From Candidatus Dormiibacter sp. (lineage in GTDB: Bacteria; Chloroflexota; Dormibacteria; UBA8260), in the NCBI GenBank assembly GCA_025450495.1, contig JANWHI010000089.1, positions 1-13,568 of the forward strand: 13,568 nucleotides of DNA, in the 5' to 3' direction. The position numbers and the translations under genes were made by a program. The stretch's first letter is position 1. The number at the start of each line of letters is the position of its first letter. Shown here piece by piece: positions 1 through 6,863 of this stretch. The notes under the pieces were generated by a model. It was given only the letters and a program-made list of their open reading frames with translations. It did no database searches and was not told where the DNA came from.

Positions 1-4
1 AGCG

Positions 5-37
5 AGTCTACCGCGAGGGGTGCTTAGCCTGACCTAA
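5..37 (-). promoter_or_regulatory. DtxR/IdeR-like iron box with possible -10 element
   Basis: On the minus strand, positions 37 to 19 match 14 of 19 bases of the DtxR/IdeR iron-box consensus TTAGGTTAGGCTAACCTAA. The core has near-dyad symmetry, CTTAG at 23-27 and CTAAG at 34-38. A TAGACT hexamer at 10-5 on the same strand could be a -10 element, which would put the box over the -35 region, a usual position for repression. The target would be a minus-strand gene beginning left of position 1. The match is seen in the sequence; metal-dependent regulation is inference. Confidence 0.4.
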
Positions 38-64
38 GAGCGGGGGGGCATGGATGGGGGTGTG

Positions 65-89
65 CGAGGAGGGACCCTGTTCCCCCTCG
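65..89 (-). terminator. possible hairpin after glnK
   Basis: An imperfect inverted repeat (65-74 with 80-89, 5-nt loop, one mismatch and one wobble) begins 3 nt beyond the stop codon of the P-II gene. It has no clear T-tract on the minus strand, so it would be an atypical intrinsic terminator or only a 3'-end stabilising hairpin. Confidence 0.3.
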
Positions 90-92
90 GCC

Positions 93-461
93 TCAGTGTC
101 CCCAGTGCTCTGGTTGGAGGTGACGCACGATGGCGTCGCCGCGCTCACCGGTGCGAATCCGAACGGCGTCGTCGACTGGGTGGATGAAGATCTTCCCATC
201 GCCAACCTCACCCGTCCTGGCGGCGCCGGTGATGGCTGTGACCACCGCCTCCACCATCGAGTCGCCCACCACCGCCTCGACCTTCACCTTGCGCTGCAGT
301 GAGATGTTCGCCCGTGCGCCTCGGTAGGTCTCGGTGTAACCACGCTGCGCGCCGCAGCCGAGCACCTCGGTGACGGTGAGACCCGAGGCGCCGAGCGCAT
401 CCATCGCGTCCTGTACGGCCTGCAGCCTCTCGGGCCTGATGATCGCCTCGACTTTCTTCAT
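93..461 (-). CDS. glnK: P-II nitrogen regulatory protein
   Basis: 122-aa trimeric P-II signalling protein (GlnB/GlnK family) that senses ATP/ADP and 2-oxoglutarate and typically blocks AmtB when nitrogen is plentiful. The start MKKVEAII matches the family N-terminus. TVTEV at 29-33, Gln39 and Lys58 (effector-site residues), the T-loop segment TETYRGA, the GDGKIF loop and the C-terminal VRIRTGERGDA are all visible. The ATG at 461 has GGAG (469-472) 7 nt upstream and overlaps the amtB stop by 4 nt (ATGA), so I prefer it to longer in-frame starts. Tyr51, the uridylylation/adenylylation site, is Ala51, and the cyanobacterial Ser49 position is Ala49. About 10 residues extend past the usual 112-aa length. 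No glnD follows within the 92 bases to the window edge. Pairing with amtB favours GlnK over GlnB. Confidence 0.95.
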   Translation of the reverse strand: MKKVEAIIRPERLQAVQDAMDALGASGLTVTEVLGCGAQRGYTETYRGARANISLQRKVKVEAVVGDSMVEAVVTAITGAARTGEVGDGKIFIHPVDDAVRIRTGERGDAIVRHLQPEHWGH

Positions 462-2005
462 GATTGGACTCCACCTGCGGTGGGTGCGTGGTCGGCGTTT
501 CTGACGTGATCCTCGCCGGGCACGGGGTCTGCGGGCACCACCAGCGCGCCCGCCAGGTGTCGAGCCGGCTCGGCGACGGCGTCGGGATGAATGTACGCCC
601 CACCGGGCACCGGCATGAACTGCTCCGGGTATCCCCACATGCCGTGCTCGCTGATGTCAAGGCCGTCGATCTCGTGGCGCTCGCTGACGCGCAGACCGAC
701 TGTCTTCCTGATGGCCCAGAACAGCCCGTAGCTGAGCGCGAAGACGGTGACGAAGGCCGCGCTGACGGCTGCCGCCTGGGCACCGAGCTGCTTGAAGCTG
801 CCGGTGTAGACCAGACCACCCTGGCCGACGCCGTTGAACGCCGCCAGCTGCGGGTCGGTGAACAGTCCGCACGACAACGTGCCCCAGATGCCGGCGAGGC
901 CGTGGGCGCTGAGCGCGCCGACTGGGTCGTCGATCCACTTGTCGATGGCGATGACGCCGAAGACCACGATCACCCCGGCCACGGCGCCGATGATGATCGC
1001 TGCCCAGGGCTGCACATAGCCGCTCGGGGCGGTGATCGCAACCAGGGCAGCGATGGCGCCGTTGCCGATCATGCCGACGTCGACTGACTTCTGCAGCCGG
1101 TAGATCGTCGCCATCGCGGCCAGGGCCCCGGCCGCGGCCGCCAGGTTGGTCGTGATCACCACATCGGCGAAGTGCAGGTTGGTGGCGTTCAGGGTGGAGC
1201 CGGGGTTGAAACCGAACCAGCCGAACCAGAGGATGATGACGCCGAGCTGGGCCAGCGGCATGCTGTGCCCGGGAATGGCATTCGGCTTTTTGTCACGTGA
1301 GTACTTGCCGATGCGCGGTCCAAGAAGCAGGAGTCCCGCAAATCCCGCCGTCGCCCCGGTGAGGTGAACGACCGTCGAGCCGGCGAAGTCCTGGGCTCCA
1401 AGAGAGGTCATCAGCCAGCCGCCACCGAACAACCAGTGACTGATCATCGGGTAGATGAAGCCCGCGAAGGGGATGGCGAACAGGATGTAGACGATGAACT
1501 TGGTGCGCTCCAGCATGGTGCCCCACACGATCGCCAGCGACACCGCGCAGAACACGAACTCGAAGAAGAACTTGGCGGCGGCCGGCGCCGTGGACGCCGC
1601 GTTGAGGATGGGCAGGTTCAGTGTCGAGCCCGGATGGAACGACGGCGCGAAGCCGGTCACCCCGATCAGGCTGTTGGTGAAACCGGTGGCCGCTCCGAAC
1701 GCGAAGGCGAACCCGCAGATCCAGTAGACGATCGAGCTGATGCTGAGGTTGACGATGACCTTGGCGACCACCGTGCCCACGTTCTTCATGCGCGTGAAGC
1801 CCACCTCGAGCATCGCGAAACCGGCTTGCATGAAGAGCACCAGGCACGCCGCCACCACCACCCACACCGTGTCCGCCGCGATCCCGGCCGCCTGCGTCGC
1901 GGTGGTGTCGGCCGCGTGGGCAGTCAGCGGCAGCAGGGCAAGCGCGGCGGCGCCGGCGGCGGCGAATCGGATCCGGGTTCGTCGGTGCAACGGCGTACTC
2001 CTCAT
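458..2005 (-). CDS. amtB: Ammonium transporter (Amt/MEP/Rh family)
   Basis: 515-aa ammonium channel/transporter of the cytoplasmic membrane. Residues 1-31 look like a signal peptide (Arg-rich start, Ala/Leu core, cleavage near AHA-AD), followed by about 11 membrane helices. Visible family marks: MLEVGFTRMKN (65-75), DFAGSTVVH (206-214) with first pore histidine H214, GWFGFNPGS (262-270), and SAHG (366-369) with second pore histidine H368. The cytoplasmic tail carries GLDISEHG (448-455), the conserved segment that docks P-II. It heads an amtB-glnK pair with a 4-nt overlap. The ATG at 2005 has no convincing Shine-Dalgarno; an AGGAG just inside the frame points to an alternative TTG start at 1990, which would shorten the signal peptide by five residues. 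The 133 bp upstream hold a repeat-rich candidate operator. Confidence 0.96.
   Translation of the reverse strand: MRSTPLHRRTRIRFAAAGAAALALLPLTAHAADTTATQAAGIAADTVWVVVAACLVLFMQAGFAMLEVGFTRMKNVGTVVAKVIVNLSISSIVYWICGFAFAFGAATGFTNSLIGVTGFAPSFHPGSTLNLPILNAASTAPAAAKFFFEFVFCAVSLAIVWGTMLERTKFIVYILFAIPFAGFIYPMISHWLFGGGWLMTSLGAQDFAGSTVVHLTGATAGFAGLLLLGPRIGKYSRDKKPNAIPGHSMPLAQLGVIILWFGWFGFNPGSTLNATNLHFADVVITTNLAAAAGALAAMATIYRLQKSVDVGMIGNGAIAALVAITAPSGYVQPWAAIIIGAVAGVIVVFGVIAIDKWIDDPVGALSAHGLAGIWGTLSCGLFTDPQLAAFNGVGQGGLVYTGSFKQLGAQAAAVSAAFVTVFALSYGLFWAIRKTVGLRVSERHEIDGLDISEHGMWGYPEQFMPVPGGAYIHPDAVAEPARHLAGALVVPADPVPGEDHVRNADHAPTAGGVQS
1998..2002 (-). promoter_or_regulatory. AGGAG that may set an alternative amtB start
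   Basis: The sequence AGGAG lies within codons 2-3 of the annotated amtB frame and is followed, after a 7-nt spacer, by an in-frame TTG at 1990-1988. The ATG at 2005 has no comparable Shine-Dalgarno upstream. Translation may therefore begin at the TTG; the mature protein would be unchanged because the difference lies in the signal peptide. Confidence 0.4.
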
Positions 2006-2061
2006 CCCAGCTTTCGGTCGCGTTGCCCAAGACTAGGGAGCACGGGCCGCGCGGTTCGATG

Positions 2062-2100
2062 CGCGTGCCGCCACAAGTTGCCGCGTGCCAGCTTGTGCGC
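2062..2100. promoter_or_regulatory. Candidate operator upstream of amtB
   Basis: Two kinds of repeat interleave here. CACAAG (2072-2077) and its inverse CTTGTG (2092-2097) are offset by exactly 20 bp. A direct repeat CGCGTGCC occurs at 2062-2069 and 2082-2089, also offset by 20 bp. A 20-bp period puts all elements on one face of the helix, as for cooperative dimer binding. The minus-strand 9-mer GCGCACAAG (2100-2092) recurs upstream of glnA. The neighbouring PucR-family protein is a plausible but unproven ligand. I see no clear GlnR box or sigma-54 site. The rest of the gap 2006-2138 holds only a short GC hairpin (2118-2130) after the pucR stop. Confidence 0.4.
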
Positions 2101-2138
2101 CAAGTACAACGACGGCCCGCAGCCGCTGCGAGGATGCC

Positions 2139-3770
2139 TCAGCGCGCAGCTGCGGCGGTGCCGGGAAGCACCTCGCGAATCCGCAGGCAGAGATGGAGGT
2201 TGAGGCGCGTCGTCGCGTCGTCGAGCTGGAGCCCGCCGATCTCCTCGATCCGCCGCAGCCGGTACAGCACGGTGTTGCGATGCAGGTGGAGGCGCTGCGC
2301 GGTGTCGGTCGGCGACCCGTGGCAGTGGAAGTAGGCGTCGAGCGTCTCCATCAGACCCGAGCCGGTGCGATCGTCGTAGGCGACCAGCGCCCCGGCCGTC
2401 TGCGCGTAGAAGTCATCGAGCTCGGCGTGCTGGGTCATCGCCACCAGCAGCCTGTGCAGGCCGAGATCCGAGAACGTCGCCACCGCGCGCGGGGCCTTGA
2501 GCCGGGCGCTGATGCGGAGCGCGTGCTCGGCCTCACGATGCGACTGGCGGACACCCTGCGGGCCGCTTCGCGGCCGTCCCACCCCGACGATGACCTCGTC
2601 GCGCAGCGCCGCGGCGCAGTCGGCGCGCAGCGCCTCGGCCACCAGCCGGTTGCGCTCGTGCGGGTCGGCGGCGATGTCTGCCACCACCGCGCACACGGCG
2701 CCGTCGTGTGCGACCAGCAGGGAGCCCGCCGCACTGCGCGCCAGACAGCGGCGAGCGGCCACCATCAGTGTGTCGAGGGCGCCGGTGCTCGTGTTACGGC
2801 CACGAATGACGAGAACGCTGAAGCGCTCGCCCAGCTCGAACCCCAGGCGGCGGGCTCGCTCGGTGGCACCGAGCTCGGAGCCGTACGAGCCGTCGAGGAG
2901 GGCGGCGACCAGCTCGCCTTCGACGTCGTCGCGAGCGCGCAGCACCGCACGCTCACGGTCGAGCTCGATCGCGCAGGCCGACGCGCCCCGGGCAACCGCC
3001 ACCCGGTCGACCTGGCCCAGCTGGTGTTCCTCGCCGATCAACGACACGAAGCCGTGGACTCCATCGCGTCCCGGGATGGGCGCGACCAGACGGCTCCGCC
3101 CGCGGGGCAGCCCGAACTCGTTGACCGGAGGATCGGCTGCGGGCACGGTCTGGCCGGCGACCCAGCGCAGCAGCTCCTCCCCGTTGCCGAGCGCGTCGCG
3201 CACGGGGCGGGGCAGCTCGCCACACACAGTACGCAGGCTGCCGCTGGCGTCGTGCCATGCCACCGCCCGTCCGGTGATCTCGCCGAGCCGCGCCACGATC
3301 GCGTCGGCGCCGGCCCCGCCGAGCGCGAGCTGCATCAGCTCCATCTGCAACTGCTGGGCACGGTCATGAAGGACTGTCCGCTGCTCGACGATGAACCGGA
3401 CCACAGACTGCTGCATCTCGGTGACGTGAGCGCCGTCGGGAAGTCGGAGCAGGGGCATGTGGCGGCGTTCGGCGACGCCGAGGCTCCCAGGCGACGCATC
3501 GCCGACCACGGCGACGGCGACGCCGCCCTTCTCAGCCAGGCCGTTCATGACGTCGGCGAGGTCGAGCCGCTCGTCGAGAAGCTTGATCGACGCCACCGGC
3601 ACCATCGCCATCTCACCGCCCTTGATGGCCTCGAAGGCCGGTGGGCGGGTGCGCAGCGTCGTCGCCCATTCGACGCGACGATCAAGGCCCGCACCGCCGC
3701 CGAGCAGCTCGGTGCCCTCGGGCAGCGCCCCGCGCCATACATCGCGCACGGTGATGAGGGCGCTCTCCAT
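2139..3770 (-). CDS. PucR-family transcriptional regulator
   Basis: 543-aa DNA-binding regulator. Residues 6-130 (from ITVRDV) fit the PucR N-terminal domain. Residues about 150-270 look like a GAF-like sensor region, with VAPIPGRDGVHGFVSLIG at 229-246. Residues 280-425 resemble the GGDEF-like CdaR module. Residues 472-532 are the C-terminal PucR/CdaR helix-turn-helix (LMETLDAYF, TDTAQRLHLHRNTVLYRLRRIE). The family controls purine, sugar-acid and other catabolic genes. Its position 34 nt downstream of glnA and 133 bp upstream of amtB suggests a role in nitrogen control. The ATG at 3770 was chosen because the domain begins at residue 6 and longer starts would run into glnA; no good ribosome site is visible, so translation may depend on glnA. 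The effector is unknown. Confidence 0.88.
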   Translation of the reverse strand: MESALITVRDVWRGALPEGTELLGGGAGLDRRVEWATTLRTRPPAFEAIKGGEMAMVPVASIKLLDERLDLADVMNGLAEKGGVAVAVVGDASPGSLGVAERRHMPLLRLPDGAHVTEMQQSVVRFIVEQRTVLHDRAQQLQMELMQLALGGAGADAIVARLGEITGRAVAWHDASGSLRTVCGELPRPVRDALGNGEELLRWVAGQTVPAADPPVNEFGLPRGRSRLVAPIPGRDGVHGFVSLIGEEHQLGQVDRVAVARGASACAIELDRERAVLRARDDVEGELVAALLDGSYGSELGATERARRLGFELGERFSVLVIRGRNTSTGALDTLMVAARRCLARSAAGSLLVAHDGAVCAVVADIAADPHERNRLVAEALRADCAAALRDEVIVGVGRPRSGPQGVRQSHREAEHALRISARLKAPRAVATFSDLGLHRLLVAMTQHAELDDFYAQTAGALVAYDDRTGSGLMETLDAYFHCHGSPTDTAQRLHLHRNTVLYRLRRIEEIGGLQLDDATTRLNLHLCLRIREVLPGTAAAAR

Positions 3771-3804
3771 CAGGCCGCACTCGGGGCCGTGGTCACCGCC
3801 ATGC

Positions 3805-5151
3805 TCAGGCGCGCTCCAGGTAGCGCTCCAGCTCCCAGCCAGTGACCTGGCCACGGTACTCGCGCCACTCCGCCCGCTTGGCCTCGAGGAAGCGGTCGGC
3901 CAGGTTGTCGCCAAGTGCGTCACGAACCACGTCGTCGTCCGCGCAGGCGTCGACTGCATCCTTGAGGTTGTCGGGCAGCAGGCCGACGTTGCGCCGTTCC
4001 AGCTCGACCTCGTCGAAGCCGTACAAAGCCTCCTCGACGGGCGGCGGCAACGGCAGGCGGCGCTCGATGCCGTCGAGACCGCAGCGGAGCATCACCGCGA
4101 AGGCGAGGTAGGGATTGCACGATGGATCCGGGCTGCGCAGCTCCACACGAACGGCCTGGGTGCGCGAGACGTGCGGAACTCGGATCAGCGCACCCCGGTT
4201 GGTGCGCGCCCACGAGAGGAAGATGGGCGCTTCGAGGCCGCGCACCAGGCGCTTGTATGAGTTCACCAGCGGGGCGAGCACCAGGCACATTCCCGCCGCG
4301 TGGTGCAGCTGGCCGGCGATGAAGTGCTTGGCGACGTCGCTGAGCCCGTAGTCGTCGGCCCCGGTGAAGGCGTTGCCGCCACCGCTGCGTCCGAGGCTCT
4401 GGTGCACGTGCATGCCGCTGCCCGGCTGATCGTTGAACGGCTTGGGCATGAAGCTGGCGATCAGACCGGCGCGCTGCGCCACGGCCTGCATGGCGAGCCT
4501 GAAGGTGACCACCGCGTCGGCGGCGGCGAGCACCTCGCCCGCGCCGAGATCGACCTCGTGCTGGCCGGGCGCCACCTCGTGGTGGGCGCTGTTGACCTCG
4601 ACGCCGACGGCCGCCGCGGCGGCGAGCATCGCCTGGCGCAGGTCTGTGGCGCCGACGCCGGTGACGTCGAAATAGCCCACGGTGTCGTCGCTGCGGGCCA
4701 CCGGCGCGCCGTCGATGCCGCGCTCCAGGACGAAGAACTCGATCTCGGGGCCGACCCGATAGTCGTAACCGAGGGCACCGGCATGGTCGACAGCGCGTTG
4801 GAGCGCGCCCCGCGGGTCGCCGCTGTAGGGCTCGCCGTAGGGAGTCCGCGCCCAGCAGATCAGGCGAGCGGTCGGTTCGGCGGCCCAGGGCAGCACCTGG
4901 AGGGTGGTGGGGTCGGGCACCAGGTACATGTCGCTTTCTGCGGTTCTGGTGAATCCCTCCACCGAGCTGCCGTCGAACCAGACGCCGCGATCGAGAGCGG
5001 CGTCGAGGCCGGAGGCGGGGATGGTGACGGTCTTGACGGTGCCGAGCACGTCGCTGAACTGGAGGTGGATGTTGCGCACGCCGGTGTCTGCGAGTTGGGC
5101 GGCGAGGTGGCGAGCCCCGGCTGCGTCGGTGGCCGTTGATCGAGAGCTCAT
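3805..5151 (-). CDS. glnA: Glutamine synthetase, type I (GSI-alpha-like)
   Basis: 448-aa enzyme that joins ammonium to glutamate using ATP. The length matches GSI-alpha enzymes, which lack the 25-residue insert of GSI-beta. Visible motifs: the beta-grasp FSDVLGTVK (32-40), WFDGSSVEGF (58-67), metal ligands in EIEFF (136-140), HHEVAPGQHEVDLG (190-203), GSGMHVH (244-250), flap glutamate E307 in GLEAP, and RVELRSPDP (335-343). The ATG at 5151 is supported by AGGAGA at 5158-5163. Small departures from canonical sequences (VRGLEAP for VPGYEAP, ARTNRG for SARNRS) leave open a gamma-glutamyl-amine ligase (GlnA3/GlnA4-like), but the operon with amtB-glnK favours true glutamine synthetase. Tyr377 sits near the usual adenylylation region, though the flanking sequence is not the canonical NLYDLPPEE. 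A 127-bp gap upstream could hold its own promoter. Confidence 0.93.
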   Translation of the reverse strand: MSSRSTATDAAGARHLAAQLADTGVRNIHLQFSDVLGTVKTVTIPASGLDAALDRGVWFDGSSVEGFTRTAESDMYLVPDPTTLQVLPWAAEPTARLICWARTPYGEPYSGDPRGALQRAVDHAGALGYDYRVGPEIEFFVLERGIDGAPVARSDDTVGYFDVTGVGATDLRQAMLAAAAAVGVEVNSAHHEVAPGQHEVDLGAGEVLAAADAVVTFRLAMQAVAQRAGLIASFMPKPFNDQPGSGMHVHQSLGRSGGGNAFTGADDYGLSDVAKHFIAGQLHHAAGMCLVLAPLVNSYKRLVRGLEAPIFLSWARTNRGALIRVPHVSRTQAVRVELRSPDPSCNPYLAFAVMLRCGLDGIERRLPLPPPVEEALYGFDEVELERRNVGLLPDNLKDAVDACADDDVVRDALGDNLADRFLEAKRAEWREYRGQVTGWELERYLERA

Positions 5152-5170
5152 GGCCTGTCTCCTATGCGGT

Positions 5171-5252
5171 GCGCACAAGGATACGGTGGAATTTCTGGCA
5201 TGGTAGCGCGTGGAGCCGCCGATCGTCCTCCAACCAGTGGTCAGACTTGTGC
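5171..5252. promoter_or_regulatory. CACAAG/CTTGTG pair upstream of glnA
   Basis: The 127-bp gap between the GH1 stop and the glnA start contains GCGCACAAG on the plus strand (5171-5179) and a convergent CTTGTG at 5246-5251 (GAGCACAAG read on the minus strand). The 9-mer is identical to one upstream of amtB, and the inward arrangement is the same, though here the arms are 72 bp apart. No convincing -35/-10 pair is visible; TACCAT (5205-5200, minus) is the best -10 guess. A shared regulator for glnA and amtB is inference. Confidence 0.35.
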
Positions 5253-5278
5253 TCCGCGCCTCAGTCGGGCGCCAACTA

Positions 5279-6580
5279 TCAGAGCGTCGGGCCGGTGGGC
5301 TGTGGGATGAGGCGGCTCCTGCAGATCTGCGCAAACACCGCCGCGCTTGGCTTGGGGACCCGCTCCTGGGTCTGTCTGTCGACGGCGATCAGGCCGAACC
5401 GCCGTGCGTAGCCCTCGGCCCACTCGAAGTTGTCCATCGAGCTCCAGTGCAGGTAGCCGCGCACATCGACGCCGGCGCCGAGCGCCTCGCAGACCGCCTC
5501 GAGGTGGTCGACGATGAAACCCGGGCGAAGCTCGTCGTGCTCGTCTGCGACACCGTTCTCGGTGATGACGATGGGCAGATGGAACTCCTCCCACAACGCA
5601 ACCAGCGCGCGGCGCAGCGCGGCGGGCTCGATCGCCCAGCCGAAGGACGACAGCGGAAGGTCCGGTACGGTGACGTTCTCGGCGAACAGCCCGGCGACGT
5701 TGCGGACGTTGAAACGCACCCGCTCCTCGCAGTAGAAGTTGAGACCGATGTAGTCGAGCGACCCACGCAACCCGCCGACCACCTCGCCGGCGCCGACCGG
5801 GGGCAACATCCGACCGGTGCGGCAGGCCCGCAGGAACCAGCGATTGAACAGCCAGTTGGGGATCACCGTCGCGGCGCGATCGAGCAGCGAACGCGGGTCG
5901 AGCGGCTGCAGCGGCCGCTCGTGGTGCGCGATCGAGATGTGCGCTGTCCAGCCGTGCGCGGCGGCAACCTGACGCACGGCGGTGGCCCCCGCTGCGTGCA
6001 TCCGGGCCAGGCCGCCGAGCGCGGCCAGGAATCCTCGCGTCCCCCGCTGCAGGGGGGGCCATTCGCCGTACAGGTATCCGAACACCGCCAGAACTGACGG
6101 CTCGTTGATCGTGATCCACCAGCGCACCTCGGCGCCGACTGCCTGCGCGCACGCCGCCGCGAAGCGCGCGAAGAGCTGCGGTGCGTCGGGGTCGAGCACC
6201 CCCCCACGATCGGCAAGCCATGCCGGCAGCGTGAAGTGCTGCAGCGTCACCACCGGTTCGAGACCGAGCGCGCGGCAGGTGTGGACGACGTCGCGGTAGT
6301 GACGGAGCTCGTCGCCCTTGAACACACCCTGGCGCGGCTCGACTCGCGACCACTCGATGGAGAAGCGGTGGGCGTTGTGACCCATCCCGGCGAGCTGCTC
6401 CAGGTCGGCGCGGTAGCGGGAGTGATGATCGCAGGCGATGCCCGACACCGTGCCGTCCCTGATCCGCTCAGGGTGGTCGCGTTCCATGCGCGTCCAATCG
6501 TTGTCGAGCCCGCCCTCCACCTGGTGGGCGGCGGTCGCGCAGCCGAGGAGAAAGTCCTCGGGCAGGCGGGCCGCGGTCAC
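5279..6580 (-). CDS. Glycoside hydrolase family 1 beta-glycosidase
   Basis: 433-aa GH1 retaining beta-glycosidase, a TIM barrel with no signal peptide, so probably cytoplasmic. From the GTG at 6580, LPEDFLLGCATAAHQVEGG (6-24) is the family N-terminus with the glycone-binding Gln20. RFSIEWSR (72-79), HFTLPAWL (115-122), the acid/base E160 in TINEP, the nucleophile E341 in ITENG and DNFEWAEGYARRFGL (383-397) follow. Both catalytic glutamates are present, so it is not a myrosinase-type enzyme lacking the acid/base. A GTG at 6634 also opens the frame but would overlap the TusA-like gene by 53 nt. The GTG at 6580 sits 1 nt past that gene's stop and fits the domain edge, so I prefer it; its Shine-Dalgarno is weak. 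The aglycone is unknown; association with sulfur-transfer genes is unusual. Confidence 0.92.
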   Translation of the reverse strand: MTAARLPEDFLLGCATAAHQVEGGLDNDWTRMERDHPERIRDGTVSGIACDHHSRYRADLEQLAGMGHNAHRFSIEWSRVEPRQGVFKGDELRHYRDVVHTCRALGLEPVVTLQHFTLPAWLADRGGVLDPDAPQLFARFAAACAQAVGAEVRWWITINEPSVLAVFGYLYGEWPPLQRGTRGFLAALGGLARMHAAGATAVRQVAAAHGWTAHISIAHHERPLQPLDPRSLLDRAATVIPNWLFNRWFLRACRTGRMLPPVGAGEVVGGLRGSLDYIGLNFYCEERVRFNVRNVAGLFAENVTVPDLPLSSFGWAIEPAALRRALVALWEEFHLPIVITENGVADEHDELRPGFIVDHLEAVCEALGAGVDVRGYLHWSSMDNFEWAEGYARRFGLIAVDRQTQERVPKPSAAVFAQICRSRLIPQPTGPTL

Positions 6581-6581
6581 C

Positions 6582-6863
6582 TCAGCGCGGGCGGCGCACG
6601 CGCAGGACCGTACCCCCGCTGGCGCGGTGGTCACCGATCAGGTGCGCACCCGCGCGGCGAGCCCAGACACGAACCGCGAAGGCCTGCTCGGCGATCGGGG
6701 TCCTCACCTCGATGACCTGGCCGGGCGCGAGAGCGTCGTAACCACGCCGGACCCGACCGAGCGCGGGGTCGCCGCACTCCTGCTCGGCGTCGGCGAGGTC
6801 GAGGACGGCGGCCGGAGCGAGCGCGCTGCCCGCTCCGGCCGCGGAGTCGTCGAGCGAGGTCAC
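6582..6863 (-). CDS. TusA/SirA-like small sulfur-carrier protein
   Basis: 93-aa protein beginning at a GTG that overlaps the rhodanese stop by 4 nt (GTGA). The pattern CGDPALGRVRRG (30-41), then LAPGQVIEV, then VWARRAGAHLIGD, then a final strand LRVRR fits the beta-alpha-beta-alpha-beta-beta fold of TusA-like sulfur carriers. The usual CPxP motif is replaced by CGDP: the sulfur-carrying Cys is kept (C30) but the first Pro is lost. TusA proteins accept persulfide sulfur and hand it on, for example in tRNA thiolation or sulfur oxidation. The adjacent rhodanese is the natural donor. The match is a remote pattern, and the protein may be a TusA-fold relative with another role. Confidence 0.6.
   Translation of the reverse strand: MTSLDDSAAGAGSALAPAAVLDLADAEQECGDPALGRVRRGYDALAPGQVIEVRTPIAEQAFAVRVWARRAGAHLIGDHRASGGTVLRVRRPR

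Noticed and set aside
462..638. 59-residue N-terminal extension of the P-II protein from a start at 638
   Set aside because: The extension is Arg/Gly-rich out-of-frame amtB sequence; the ATG at 461 has a ribosome site and the exact family N-terminus.
2078..2090. TGGCAC on the minus strand before amtB as a sigma-54 promoter
   Set aside because: The -12 element TTGC is not at the required 5-bp spacing, and sigma-54 would be unexpected in this kind of organism.
2085..3845. Long 586-codon open frame on the plus strand
   Set aside because: It lies antisense to pucR, its protein is His/Arg/Glu-rich without any family motif, and such mirror frames are normal in GC-rich coding DNA.
4300..6097. Long plus-strand open frames at 4300-5139 and 5210-6097
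   Set aside because: Both are antisense to glnA and the GH1 gene, respectively, and show no recognisable motifs.
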